Below, piece after piece: positions 45,436 through 54,336 of a stretch of DNA of 64,000 bases. The DNA is from Thioploca sp. Lineage in GTDB: Bacteria; Pseudomonadota; Gammaproteobacteria; Beggiatoales; Beggiatoaceae. Below the pieces are notes generated by a model. The model was not told the DNA's origin. It did no database searches and was given only the letters and a program-made list of their open reading frames with translations. How positions within the stretch are numbered: position 1 is the stretch's first letter; each line of letters starts with the position of its first letter. Both the position numbers and the translations under genes were made by a program. The stretch spans positions 97,604-161,603 of the forward strand of contig JAAUSR010000001.1 in assembly GCA_012032555.1 (NCBI GenBank). Reading direction: 5' to 3'.

Positions 45436-45844
45436 AGTTTATCCTTTTAGAAATCAATTCATTTCAATATGAGTGGGTTTAAAATTGTTAATAACACGTT
45501 CTATACATTAAAAATTATAATCCTTTTGGATAGTTTAAAGACAGTCATATCACTCGGATCTCAGGGCGGTCGTATTACCATCAGCATCTCGATAGTAATC
45601 TTTGACATTATGTCATTTATTCAAGCTTTCGAGGAGAGCACTGATGATATCAACCTAACTGGATACCTTTAAAATGCCTTTTTCAGAATTAGAAGACCTA
45701 TGTATCAATGTTCACAACCAGTTACACTACCAAGATAACAGGTGTTGGCGATTTTAGGCAGATTGAGTGGCGTAGTTGGATCGAGATAGAAAATTTGGCC
45801 ATGCGAAACACCGTTGGCTAACCACTTTTCTGGAATTACCCAAC
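45436..45844. other. Degraded intergenic region with gene fragments
   Basis: No intact gene is seen. On the minus strand around 45710-45840 a frame reads EKWLANGVSHGQIFYLDPTT and ends CYLGSVTGCEH, which looks like the C-terminus of some protein, but the family is unknown and the frame has no start. The plus strand has only short, interrupted frames. Together with the ISAs1 relic that follows, this is a decayed insertion site. Confidence 0.35.
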
Positions 45845-46074
45845 AGTATCTCATCTTATGCTGGATATTGGGGTATCGAAAATTCATTACATCTGTGGAT
45901 GTGAGTTTCAACCAAGACCAAAGCCACATCCGACCAGGATTTCTGAGACAATATCTCGTGGTAATTCGACATCTCCTACTCAAACTAGAAAAGACCCTCA
46001 AACGGGGTATTATTGTCAAACGTAACCAGGCTGGGTGGGATAACCGTTACCTAGAAAAACGCACTGAATATTAG
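45845..46074 (+). mobile_element. ISAs1-family transposase C-terminal relic
   Basis: The frames spell the end of an ISAs1/H-repeat transposase. One frame gives YWGIENSLHLW at about 45857-45900. A shifted frame then gives VDVSFNQDQSHIR, VIRHLLLKLEKTLKRGI and VKRNQAGWDNRYLEK to a TAG at 46072. The conserved W-G-I-E-N-x-L-H-W-x-x-D-V-x-F-x-x-D and K-R-x-x-A-G-W-D pattern is clear. The N-terminal two thirds and the DDE core are missing and the frame is broken, so it is inactive. Confidence 0.75.
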
Positions 46075-46283
46075 ACACTAGAGTGAAAAACTCTAAATTG
46101 ATATAATAAACGCTTTATAAAATAGGATTCACGCAGAATGAATAATTTAATTATTTCAATAAATTGTTATTTACTGCGCAAAACGGCCAATTAATAAAAT
46201 CAAATCGTTATGAATCCGGCGGTATCAATCCTAAGGAAATATTCTTAGTATAATTAGTTTATTACCACAGTATAGAGAGTAAA

Positions 46284-47396
46284 ATGTGTGATTTTAAATC
46301 CTTAATTTATTTTTCATTTATAGTCATTGGGTTAAGCCTAATCTCATGGGCTTATGCTGAAAATAAACCGGCAAGCGACCCAGAAACTTCAATAGTGAAC
46401 GCTAAGACTGAAGAAACACTAGCAGGAATTGAACAAGAAAAAATATTATTTACTTTAACCCCTGAAAAGGTTAAAGAGCGACAACAAGCCGTTACTCAGC
46501 TGATAACTACACTACAAAAAGAAAGTGCCAATTTAAAAAAAGAAGAAACGGCTTTCCAAAAAAAATTAGTTGAGTTAGCCAATATTCAGGAAGTTACCAC
46601 TGAGCAAATAGAAGAGGCGACTAAGCAAAGAGAAGTATTTAGCCAAAATTTGGAAAATTTGCGTTTGGAACGCGCTCAGGTTGAAACTAATTTAACTCAA
46701 CAAAATGAACAGTTAACTCAGTTAAAAGGGCAGCTAGACAAGCTACAACAACTACCAACAGCAGAACAAACTAAAGAAGTCAAAACTCAACAAGCTGAAC
46801 TGAAACAGAATCTAGCTTTGCTAGATAAAGCTATCGCTACAGAACAACAGTATCTGGTGTTATTAAAAGAACAAATTGGAGTGGTACTTAATCTAACTAT
46901 GTTAGCGATAGAATGGCATCTACAATTGCAAGTTAAACAAGCTAGTTATCTCATTAGTGAACGAGAACAAGCCGTAGCGAGTACCCAAGTGATGCTCCAA
47001 GAGCAAGAGCAAGCGTTACTGACGATGCAAGCCGATATACCTAATCAATTAACCAGTTTGCAAACAACTCAAACCAGTATAGAACAACTGCAACAAACTT
47101 TTGAGAAAGCGACTTTAGATAAAGAATCGGCTGAGGTTGAATTAAAAAATTTACGGTTAGAACAAACCAATATTGAAAGTAATTTAGCCAAACAAACTCA
47201 ATTACTTGAAGAATTGCAACAAGAAATTGAGGCACTTAAAAAAGCACCACCCACTGAGCCAGAACAACTACCACTTCATGGTAAAAGAGTTAGTGAGCTC
47301 GAAAATCGCCTTAATTTACAAACTAAAATACATAAACTCGAACAGCAATCTTTAACTATTGTCAGCCAACAATTAAAACAAGCTGAGAAAAATTAG
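46284..47396 (+). CDS. MscK-like mechanosensitive channel, N-terminal periplasmic coiled-coil part (frame broken)
   Basis: This 370-residue frame has a signal peptide (ending ISWAYAE) and then long Q/E/L-rich coiled coil. This is the periplasmic N-terminal region typical of large MscS-family channels of the MscK/KefA type. It ends at TAG 47394-47396 after A-E-K-N. The coiled coil continues without interruption in the next frame (next feature). Adding one A to the A5 run at 47388-47392 joins them into a 1206-residue protein, close to MscK size (about 1120). It is probably one gene split by a single-base deletion or sequencing error. Confidence 0.72.
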   Translation: MCDFKSLIYFSFIVIGLSLISWAYAENKPASDPETSIVNAKTEETLAGIEQEKILFTLTPEKVKERQQAVTQLITTLQKESANLKKEETAFQKKLVELANIQEVTTEQIEEATKQREVFSQNLENLRLERAQVETNLTQQNEQLTQLKGQLDKLQQLPTAEQTKEVKTQQAELKQNLALLDKAIATEQQYLVLLKEQIGVVLNLTMLAIEWHLQLQVKQASYLISEREQAVASTQVMLQEQEQALLTMQADIPNQLTSLQTTQTSIEQLQQTFEKATLDKESAEVELKNLRLEQTNIESNLAKQTQLLEELQQEIEALKKAPPTEPEQLPLHGKRVSELENRLNLQTKIHKLEQQSLTIVSQQLKQAEKN

Positions 47397-47398
47397 AA

Positions 47399-49903
47399 TT
47401 GACCACCCAGTGGTATAGTCAATTAGTACCCGTTTTTCAAGCGCGGCAACGACAAGAATTAGAAGCCCAACTACAACAAGAAAAACAAACACATTTATCT
47501 CATGCCGTTGAACTACGTTGGCAACTCAATAAATTACCCACTTCACCAGAATACATCTTACAACGTTATTTGCTGCAGGTACAAATTCAACAAGCGAATG
47601 AACAAGCAGAACAACTTAGCCGTAAACTAAAATTTCAATACGTTAAAGAACAACTCAATAATTGGCAAGAACAAGTCAGTGATAAGAAAAAATTGGTATT
47701 TTCACCAGGTCAAGTGGAAAAATTTCAAACTTGGATGGATGAATTAAATATCATTTTAATGGATTTGAATACGAGTCAAGATGCTTTAAAAGGGCAAATT
47801 ACGACTCTAGGAAAACAGCAAAAATTTGTAGAAACCCGTAAAGAAGGACTGTCTGCAGAACAATTACAATATAATGATCAAGCTAGTCAATTGTTGACTA
47901 AATTAAAGAACTCATTACAACAAGAAATGGGGGATTTGGCGCCTTTATTAGCTAATGGTGAACAATTACTGACGATATTTGAAAAAAAGTACCGAGAAAG
48001 TGTTCGTTTGTCTTTATTTAGGCAAAGACAGCTACCTATCAATTTCGGTGAATGGAAAACCCTCTTCGGAGAAATAATTACTTTTCCTAAGCTGTTTCTG
48101 CTGCAATTACAACTGACTTGGCGTGATTCCATGCAAGCATTGGAACAAGTTCAACTCCAGCAAGTGGTTACGCTTGGAATAAGTAGCTTTATTTGGTTAG
48201 TAGTGGTCCTATTTTTATGGTTAAGCGCTAAATCAAGGCAATTTATTTCTAAAGGGAGTGGTTTTATGGCTCTCCTGCTCCGCTTATTCCAAGCCAATAC
48301 GTTAGGTATCGCTGTAGTTGGTCTAGTGTTGTTATTTCTTTGGTTAACAGCGGCTACTACGTTTGCTAAAACGATTATTCTTATGTTGCTATCCGTTGGG
48401 ATCATGAGTAAGTTGTTTATTAACCTTTCTTGGTTACTCTTGTTGAGTCGAGATATTAAATCCGTACTACCTATCAAACTTTATCGTCAACTGCGTTGGA
48501 CTACCATTTTTATTGCGATATTCGCAGTAATTACCCTGCTTGTACATGTTGAACATGAAGCACAAACTATTAAATTGTCCTTAACAGCACGCGATTTTGT
48601 TGATAGTCTATTTATGCTATTCCTTGGATTAACTATTTTACCTTTACTAAGAGCACGTCGAGTAATATTTATGATCTGTGCTCAAGTTAAATTGTGTACT
48701 ATCGCCAGTTTTCTCATTTTGGTGATCGCTTTGGTTATTAGTATTGTTTCCGTACTAGGAATTATTGGCTATCTGAGCCTTGGTTGGAGTGTTGCTCATA
48801 AATTAAGTTTATTCTTAGTGGTATTAGTAATTTGGTTATTTTTTCGTGGCCTCTTACATGATGTTATTAAATTGTGGAAAAATGCCGCTTTAAAAGATGA
48901 AATGTATGGCAGTTTATGGGCAGAAGATTTTATTCCACTTATGGAGCAGATGTTGAGTTTAATTTTGGTGGTACTAGCTGGCTTCATTTTCTTAAAAATT
49001 ACCGGTTGGTATTCTGATGTTGCTTTCCAACAAAATACCGAACATTTCCTAAGAATACCTTTGTTTAGTATTGGTGCAACCAAATTGACTATTAGCAGTA
49101 TTTTATTAGCTATTTTTCTATCATGGTTAGTCTGGTGGTTAGGTAATTGGGCTCGGGGAGTCAGCTATCGCTGGGCTTATTCTGGTATTATCGATATGGG
49201 GGTACGAAGTAGTCTATCTGTCTTTACGCAGTATGCTATTGTCCTTTTGGGATTATTAATTATCTTAAAAGGAATTGGTATTGACCCCACGGTATTAAGC
49301 GTTTTTGTTGGAGCACTCGGTGTTGGTATCGGTTTTGGTTTGCAGAATATTATTCATAATTTTGTGAGTGGTATTCTTATTTTACTAGAACGTCCCGTCC
49401 ACACTGGAGATTTCATTTCTATTGGTAGTTTTATCGGAACAGTACAGCGGGTTGGTATCAATTCTCTCACGATTGAAACCGTAGAATTAGAAGAAGTCAG
49501 GGTACCTAACTCAGAAATTATTTCGCAGATTTTCGTTAATCGAACCAGTAACAATGATTTGTTCCGTAAGAGTTTATTTATAGGAATACATTATGACAGC
49601 AACCTAGAATTAGCGGCCGAAATTATCAAAAAGATATTAGATCAACATGCTGGCGTACAGAAAAAACCGGCTTATAATATTTATACATGGGAAGTCACTG
49701 AATTTAGAATCAATATTCGGGTTGACTATTTTGTTGATACCCAACGTTCAAATAGCCTTAGAATTCATTCCGATATACTTTCTCAGATCATCGCTCAATT
49801 TAAGGAAGCGGGTATTAAGATACCTTATCCGCAAAGCGAAGTGTACCTAAATTCAACTTCACCACTGGAGGAACCGGGTAACTTAATAACGGTAGCGACT
49901 TAA
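47399..49903 (+). CDS. MscK/KefA-like mechanosensitive channel, membrane and MscS-domain part
   Basis: The frame (open from about 47387, with no credible own start) continues the periplasmic coiled coil. It then has about ten hydrophobic helices between residues 250 and 630 and a C-terminal MscS pore and beta domain. The pore helix is GVGIGFGLQNIIHNFVSGILI, written here as GVGIGFGLQ and NFVSGILILLERP. HTGDFISIGSFIGTVQRVGI, EEVRVPNSEII and a C-terminal ferredoxin-like part (IHYDSNLELAAEII, IPYPQSEVYL) follow. It would open under membrane tension to release osmolytes, which fits vacuolated large cells. See the preceding feature for the frame break. Confidence 0.85.
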   Translation: MTTQWYSQLVPVFQARQRQELEAQLQQEKQTHLSHAVELRWQLNKLPTSPEYILQRYLLQVQIQQANEQAEQLSRKLKFQYVKEQLNNWQEQVSDKKKLVFSPGQVEKFQTWMDELNIILMDLNTSQDALKGQITTLGKQQKFVETRKEGLSAEQLQYNDQASQLLTKLKNSLQQEMGDLAPLLANGEQLLTIFEKKYRESVRLSLFRQRQLPINFGEWKTLFGEIITFPKLFLLQLQLTWRDSMQALEQVQLQQVVTLGISSFIWLVVVLFLWLSAKSRQFISKGSGFMALLLRLFQANTLGIAVVGLVLLFLWLTAATTFAKTIILMLLSVGIMSKLFINLSWLLLLSRDIKSVLPIKLYRQLRWTTIFIAIFAVITLLVHVEHEAQTIKLSLTARDFVDSLFMLFLGLTILPLLRARRVIFMICAQVKLCTIASFLILVIALVISIVSVLGIIGYLSLGWSVAHKLSLFLVVLVIWLFFRGLLHDVIKLWKNAALKDEMYGSLWAEDFIPLMEQMLSLILVVLAGFIFLKITGWYSDVAFQQNTEHFLRIPLFSIGATKLTISSILLAIFLSWLVWWLGNWARGVSYRWAYSGIIDMGVRSSLSVFTQYAIVLLGLLIILKGIGIDPTVLSVFVGALGVGIGFGLQNIIHNFVSGILILLERPVHTGDFISIGSFIGTVQRVGINSLTIETVELEEVRVPNSEIISQIFVNRTSNNDLFRKSLFIGIHYDSNLELAAEIIKKILDQHAGVQKKPAYNIYTWEVTEFRINIRVDYFVDTQRSNSLRIHSDILSQIIAQFKEAGIKIPYPQSEVYLNSTSPLEEPGNLITVAT

Positions 49904-49948
49904 TTAAATTTCATATTAACAGTACAATTTTATACCAAAATCGGCTAA

Positions 49949-50014
49949 TAGCTTGGAATGGATTTCATTATATCCAGAATTTAAACTATTTTTAGCTTGA
50001 ATCCATCCAAGCTA
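49949..50014. repeat. Inverted repeat with 15-16 bp arms
   Basis: TAGCTTGGAATGGATT (from 49949) and AATCCATCCAAGCTA (ending 50014) are inverted copies, differing by a single extra A, separated by about 35 bp. It lies between the MscK-like gene and the HDAC-like gene and resembles other dispersed intergenic palindromes of this genome type. It may work as a terminator for the upstream transcript, but no T-run follows. Confidence 0.55.
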
Positions 50015-50046
50015 CACTCGCTCTGACTTTAATAAGGAAATTGATT

Positions 50047-50973
50047 ATGCCCATTGCTTATCTTCATCATCCTGAATGTCTCTTGCATGATATGGGAAAG
50101 GGTCATCCAGAGAGAGCTAGTCGAATTAATGCGATAGAAGATCAATTACAAGCCAGTCGTTTGCTAGAACTGATGCGCTATTATGAGGCACCTCTAGCGA
50201 CTCGGTCACAATTGGCTAGAGTCCATGAGCTTAAATATATTGATACTATTTTGAATTTTACTAAAAAATCAGGGGGTGTATACCTCGATCCAGATACGGT
50301 GTTAATGTCCGCAACGCCCCAAGCCGCTTTGCGTGCAGCCGGTGCTATCATTCAAGCAGTCGACTTAGTGCTAACTGATCAACACAAAGTAGCTTTCTGT
50401 AATATTCGTCCACCAGGACATCATGCCTTACGTCATCAGGCTATGGGTTTTTGCTTTTTTAATAATGTAGCAGTAGGTACTGCTCATGCTATTGAGAAAT
50501 ATGGTCTTAATCGGGTTGCTATTGTTGATTTTGACGTTCATCATGGTAATGGTACCGAAGATATTTTTGCTCAGGAACCTCGTGTTATGTTGTGTTCAAC
50601 TTTTCAGCATCCTTTCTATCCTTACTGCGGGGCAGATACTGTGAGCAATCATATCATTAATGTGCCGTTAGCGGCGGGTAGCGGAAGTGATAAATTTCGT
50701 GAAGCTGTCTTAACGTACTGGATTCCTCATTTACATAAATTTGCGCCACAACTTATCCTTATTTCTGCCGGTTTTGATGCCCATGCGGATGATGATATGT
50801 CTCAATTGCGGTTACGCGAAAATGATTATGCTTGGATAACACAAGAAATTTTAGTCATAGCGGATAAATACACCCAAGGTCGTGTTATTTCTACTTTAGA
50901 AGGGGGTTATGAACTCCAATCGCTCGGACGTAGTGTGGTTGCTCATTTAAAGGTATTGATGCGTATGGATTAA
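50047..50973 (+). CDS. Histone-deacetylase-family hydrolase (class II HDAC/acetylpolyamine amidohydrolase-like)
   Basis: This 308-residue zinc hydrolase has the full HDAC signature: HPERASRINAIEDQL, IRPPGHHALRHQAMGFCFFNNVA (catalytic His pair), VDFDVHHGNGTED (zinc Asp/His), ISAGFDAHADD (zinc Asp) and STLEGGYELQSLGRS. Bacterial members deacetylate polyamines, acetoin-pathway or other small N-acetyl substrates. The start is ATG 50047, with AAGGAA 8 nt upstream, not the TTG two codons earlier. A tiny hydrophobic ORF follows after 4 bp. Confidence 0.92.
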   Translation: MPIAYLHHPECLLHDMGKGHPERASRINAIEDQLQASRLLELMRYYEAPLATRSQLARVHELKYIDTILNFTKKSGGVYLDPDTVLMSATPQAALRAAGAIIQAVDLVLTDQHKVAFCNIRPPGHHALRHQAMGFCFFNNVAVGTAHAIEKYGLNRVAIVDFDVHHGNGTEDIFAQEPRVMLCSTFQHPFYPYCGADTVSNHIINVPLAAGSGSDKFREAVLTYWIPHLHKFAPQLILISAGFDAHADDDMSQLRLRENDYAWITQEILVIADKYTQGRVISTLEGGYELQSLGRSVVAHLKVLMRMD

Positions 50974-50977
50974 GATT

Positions 50978-51208
50978 ATGACGTATCTAGAGTTGGTTGT
51001 ACTCAACCGAAACATCTTGAATCAGGCATCTTTTTCTCAAAGTGACTTAATCACTACTTTTAAACTTTTTCTGTTATTGGTCAGATTTTCCATCGTGTTA
51101 TTTTATACTTTTATTGAAACATTGTTTATTGAAGCATTGTTGGAGCTAATAATAAGTGGTTACGTTTTAAGTTACAATAAACTTAATTTAAATTTCTACT
51201 ATCGGTAA
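50978..51208 (+). CDS. Small hydrophobic ORF, doubtful gene
   Basis: A 76-codon frame begins with ATG 4 bp after the HDAC-like stop and ends 3 bp before the next gene. Its product would be strongly hydrophobic in the middle (residues ~25-66, two possible membrane helices), with a basic end. There is no ribosome-binding site beyond what lies inside the previous stop codon, and no family is recognised. The tight spacing on both sides favours a real small membrane protein, but chance is not excluded. Confidence 0.3.
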   Translation: MTYLELVVLNRNILNQASFSQSDLITTFKLFLLLVRFSIVLFYTFIETLFIEALLELIISGYVLSYNKLNLNFYYR

Positions 51209-51211
51209 CCT

Positions 51212-52531
51212 ATGAAAACGGATAAGCCAATTTCACTTATTAAGGCTAGAGATAGCGAGTATAGTGCTATTCCGGTTATTCAACTGCTTCATCAATCACC
51301 TCCCCGGCGCAGTTTATTACGTTGGTTACTTTCCCCGGTTATTTGGATATTCGTTATTATCATCCTGGTGTTTTTTCTCTTGACATTTGGACGTCAATGG
51401 TACGATAGCCTGTTAGTTCGTTTTGAGCAAAATAAAATGGTTCATCCGGATCAATCTGTTATCACCAGCGGGGTTCGTTCTCAAGTTCGCCCAACCGTAA
51501 CCTTAGTTTATAGAAATTCAGCTGGTAAAGCGAAGTGGGTGATTGCTAATGCTGAAAATTATTCTGAATTTGTTAGGCAACAAATAACGGATTTAGAACA
51601 AGCTAAAATAGCTTTACAAAAACGGATAGCGCAACAATTACATCATAACCTCATCAATACCTTTGCAACCTTACATGGGCGTGTTAAACGTTTTGCTGAT
51701 TGGTATTTTGCTTATCCCACCACCTACAAAATTTTATGGGAAGCAATGGCTTCGGTTGCTCAACATGTATTAAGCATTGAAGCGACTCAATTATCAGCAG
51801 CAGTAGCTTATGATGTCGAAAAGTATTTACATCAACATTATAAAAATATTATCTTACGTCCAGAATTGACTGATCCACAATTACATTCAGTTTATAACCA
51901 AATGTTACAAACGGCTCATCATCACTACCTGCAAATCTTATCGACTACCCAAATACAATTTCAAACATTTATAGCTCAACAGACTACTCACCTGGATAAA
52001 CCGATAACGGGAAATACGCATGTTGTACTTGATTGGCAAAGTCAATTTAATAAGCTGAATATAGCAGAATATGAAAAAGGGCCTAAAGGAGCGGCGGTTG
52101 GTGCCGCTTTAACCCTGTTGGGTGCCACTGTAGGTAAAACCATTGCAGGTACTACTGGGAAAACGCTCGTTAGCGCAACGGGGAAGGGAATTGCAACTAA
52201 AGCGATTACTACTGCGACAAGTAAAGGTGTTTTTGCTAAACTCTCAGCGCCTTTTGTGTCCAAAGCGGTACTAGTTGGTACTGGCGGTGCGGTAGGTACG
52301 TTAGGTGGGCCAATAGGAACCATACTAGGTGCTGCTGGTGGAGTTGGTATTGACTATCTTCTTAACGAAGGGATAGAACTAACACAACGTGAAACCTTTG
52401 AAGCGGATATTCATGATGTATTAAAAATAACTCAAATGGAGTGGGAGAAAGAAATGCTTGCTTCACTACAAGAAGCAATTCAGATTTGGATTAATGACAC
52501 GATCCAATTATTACCACGTTATAAACAATGA
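51212..52531 (+). CDS. Membrane protein with glycine-rich hydrophobic C-terminal region, function unknown
   Basis: I do not recognise a family. The 439-residue protein has one N-terminal transmembrane helix (~40-62, PVIWIFVIIILVFFLLTFG), a helical extracytoplasmic domain of about 220 residues, and a Gly/Ala/Thr-rich region at ~285-385 with repeated G-x-x-x-G steps (GAAVGAALTLLGATVGKTIAG, LGGPIGTILGAAGG). It ends with an amphipathic helix (LKITQMEWEKEMLASLQEAI). The glycine-zipper region resembles membrane-inserting segments. It is followed 57 bp later by a secreted-type nuclease gene with TAACTGA repeats between. Confidence 0.6.
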   Translation: MKTDKPISLIKARDSEYSAIPVIQLLHQSPPRRSLLRWLLSPVIWIFVIIILVFFLLTFGRQWYDSLLVRFEQNKMVHPDQSVITSGVRSQVRPTVTLVYRNSAGKAKWVIANAENYSEFVRQQITDLEQAKIALQKRIAQQLHHNLINTFATLHGRVKRFADWYFAYPTTYKILWEAMASVAQHVLSIEATQLSAAVAYDVEKYLHQHYKNIILRPELTDPQLHSVYNQMLQTAHHHYLQILSTTQIQFQTFIAQQTTHLDKPITGNTHVVLDWQSQFNKLNIAEYEKGPKGAAVGAALTLLGATVGKTIAGTTGKTLVSATGKGIATKAITTATSKGVFAKLSAPFVSKAVLVGTGGAVGTLGGPIGTILGAAGGVGIDYLLNEGIELTQRETFEADIHDVLKITQMEWEKEMLASLQEAIQIWINDTIQLLPRYKQ

Positions 52532-52565
52532 ATAATTGTTATTATCAGTGAATAATTAACACTGA

Positions 52566-52586
52566 TAACTGATAACTGATAACTGA
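52566..52586 (+). repeat. Three tandem TAACTGA heptamers at a ribosome-binding position
   Basis: Three perfect, head-to-tail TAACTGA copies end 2 bp before the ATG of the nuclease gene, exactly where a Shine-Dalgarno would be. A degenerate fourth copy (taacactga) precedes them. Confidence 0.92.
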
Positions 52587-52588
52587 TT

Positions 52589-53389
52589 ATGGAATTAAGA
52601 TGTATTTTAATTAATCTGGCTTCAGCAGTCGCAGGAGCAAGTATTCAATATCTCATCTCATCTCACTTATGGCCTAAGCGACATAGTATTTATACCTGGA
52701 TATTTACCTTACGCAACCATAGAAAATTAGGTGAACCTTGTTCATGTGACCTGGTTTTAGATCGAGATGGTTATAGTCTTGGCTATAGTTATAAACACAA
52801 AACGGCTTTATGGGCTTCTTATATTGTTTCTAAACATTCTATTGGAATTAATCTGGATCGCGGTGAAAGATTTTATCCGGATCTCGATATTCCGGAACAA
52901 TATCGTGTAACTCCTGAAGACTTTCGCAATAGCGGCTACGACAAAGGGCATTTGGCACCGAGTGCTGCGATTGACTTTAGCCGTAGAAGTAATGATCAAA
53001 CTTTTGCTATGTCTAACATTGTGTTACAGCATCCTAAACTCAATCGTCAAGCTTGGGGAAGCTTAGAAGCCCTAATCCGCAACTGGACTCACACTAAAGG
53101 CAAGTTAGCAGTGGCTACCGGGCCAATTTATAATAACCAACGCTCTAAACGAATCAACGATATCCCTATTCCTAAAGGATTTTATACTGTTATTTATTCT
53201 CTTAAACACCATCGTAGCATTGGGTTTATTTTGCCTAATGACGAAGTTAAAGCGAGTCAATTATGGGACTATGCCACTGCAGTTAAAGCAGTAGAAAAGG
53301 AAACCGGATATCAGTTTTTGAGCAAATTAGGTAAAACCGGACGGAAAATAAAAGCAGAAATAGATGTATCGTGGTGGAAAGAAAGTTAG
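52589..53389 (+). CDS. DNA/RNA non-specific endonuclease (NUC1 family)
   Basis: This 266-residue protein belongs to the Serratia nuclease/NUC1 (Endonuclease_NS) family. The beta-beta-alpha-metal active site is present as GYDKGHLAPSA, a conservative variant of D-R-G-H with catalytic His121. SNIVLQHPKLNRQAWGSLE follows with the metal-binding Asn. LAVATGPIYNN and VPKGFYTVIY-like strands complete the domain. The N-terminus (residues 1-30) is weakly hydrophobic and may be a signal or anchor. The start codon lies directly after tandem TAACTGA repeats instead of a Shine-Dalgarno. A strong terminator follows 10 bp after the stop. Confidence 0.9.
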   Translation: MELRCILINLASAVAGASIQYLISSHLWPKRHSIYTWIFTLRNHRKLGEPCSCDLVLDRDGYSLGYSYKHKTALWASYIVSKHSIGINLDRGERFYPDLDIPEQYRVTPEDFRNSGYDKGHLAPSAAIDFSRRSNDQTFAMSNIVLQHPKLNRQAWGSLEALIRNWTHTKGKLAVATGPIYNNQRSKRINDIPIPKGFYTVIYSLKHHRSIGFILPNDEVKASQLWDYATAVKAVEKETGYQFLSKLGKTGRKIKAEIDVSWWKES

Positions 53390-53398
53390 TTGCTGGAA

Positions 53399-53433
53399 AA
53401 AGCCTGCTTACTTTTTAAGTAAGCAGGCTTTTT
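53399..53433 (+). terminator. Rho-independent terminator
   Basis: A perfect 13-bp stem AAAGCCTGCTTAC/GTAAGCAGGCTTT (53399-53411, 53419-53431) closes a 7-base loop and runs into T residues. It terminates the nuclease transcript, and by symmetry it may also work for the convergent Cys-rich gene. Confidence 0.93.
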
Positions 53434-53530
53434 ATCTAATTAAAGTAAACTGTTATGAGGTAGAGGCTTAGTATGGCCAATTTGAACCATAATAGAGTGG
53501 CTCACCATAACAAACCAAACCGATTTAATT

Positions 53531-53983
53531 TTACCAAAATACCTCTGGAAAACCTGGAATATTGCCGCAATAAAGTGGGGCACCATAACAATAATGTTCT
53601 ACTTTGTTACGTACTTTAACTAAATCTTCGCTATCATCACGGCAATCTTGGCGCGCTGCCAACAAAGGTAAATACATACCCTTTGAATATATATCACATC
53701 CCAATGAAAATGGTCGTACGCCACCAGTGTGGCCTTGGCAATCATGTCGCATCTCTTGTAATTCGTGCTCTAGATCCGCGCAGTGCTCACCTAATTGCGT
53801 CACCAATTCCTTCATGTCCCATATATTACCGGCACATTCTTCACAGTCGGTAGGGACTTGAATAAAGATACCATCACCAACTTCTGCCAGAACCCCATCA
53901 GGAAGTTCTGATGCGCTCACTGTAGCAGCCATACTCATAAAAGCCACACCCATAACAATAGGGGTCAACATTTGCTTTAACAT
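53531..53983 (-). CDS. Small secreted cysteine-rich protein, function unknown
   Basis: The product (150 residues) has a clear signal peptide (LTPIVMGVAFMSMAATVSASE) and a mature part with eight cysteines in pairs (CEEC, single C in EHC, HDC, LGC, QDC, then YCYGAPLYC), suggesting four disulfides or a metal site. The central part is an acidic helix (KELVTQLGEHCADLEHELQEM). No named family is recognised. I chose ATG 53983 because GGAGAC precedes it; the in-frame codon at 53995 overlaps that ribosome-binding site. The gene is isolated, with its promoter in the 350-bp gap shared with bioA. Confidence 0.65.
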   Translation of the reverse strand: MLKQMLTPIVMGVAFMSMAATVSASELPDGVLAEVGDGIFIQVPTDCEECAGNIWDMKELVTQLGEHCADLEHELQEMRHDCQGHTGGVRPFSLGCDIYSKGMYLPLLAARQDCRDDSEDLVKVRNKVEHYCYGAPLYCGNIPGFPEVFW

Positions 53984-54200
53984 TTTTGTCTCCATATCAC
54001 TTGGTCATTGATTAAGAAGTTTATTTTTAAGTTAGTGACAAACCGGCTTGCCCTTAATTGATTGAGATCAGTCACTATCGTCAACCAACATCGGTTTCTA
54101 ACTCAAATCTAGGTTTAATTTTGATTTTTATTCCTCCAATAAAAATCAACCTACAGCTTCTATGATATTCTTAATAAATATATATAACAATCATTTTATG

Positions 54201-54231
54201 ATAAACGGTATATTTTTTTGTATAAACGGTA
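54201..54231. promoter_or_regulatory. Direct repeat ATAAACGGTA spaced two helical turns
   Basis: ATAAACGGTA occurs at 54201-54210 and again at 54222-54231, 21 bp apart and separated by an A/T stretch. This is the arrangement of a tandem regulator site on one DNA face, in the 353-bp gap between the divergent Cys-rich and bioA genes. The BirA operator is an inverted, not direct, repeat, so this is not an obvious BirA site. Confidence 0.4.
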
Positions 54232-54336
54232 AGATTGATTTATTGGGTAAGAATTTTAAGCATCATTGATTATAGAAACCGGATTACTCAGAAATCATGA
54301 TTTGATAAAATAATTAATTTGTTTCAAGGCGTGACT

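Noticed and set aside
45469..45672. 67-codon plus-strand ORF downstream of the zinc-ribbon gene
   Set aside because: No ribosome site or family; it lies in a decayed region next to an ISAs1 relic.
52566..52586. TAACTGA tandem as CRISPR or simple microsatellite
   Set aside because: The 7-bp unit is far too short for CRISPR, and its recurrence at other intergenic sites shows it is a specific dispersed motif rather than random slippage.
54201..54231. BirA operator upstream of bioA
   Set aside because: BirA sites are inverted TTGTAAAC/GTTTACAA-type repeats; the repeat here is direct and differs in sequence.
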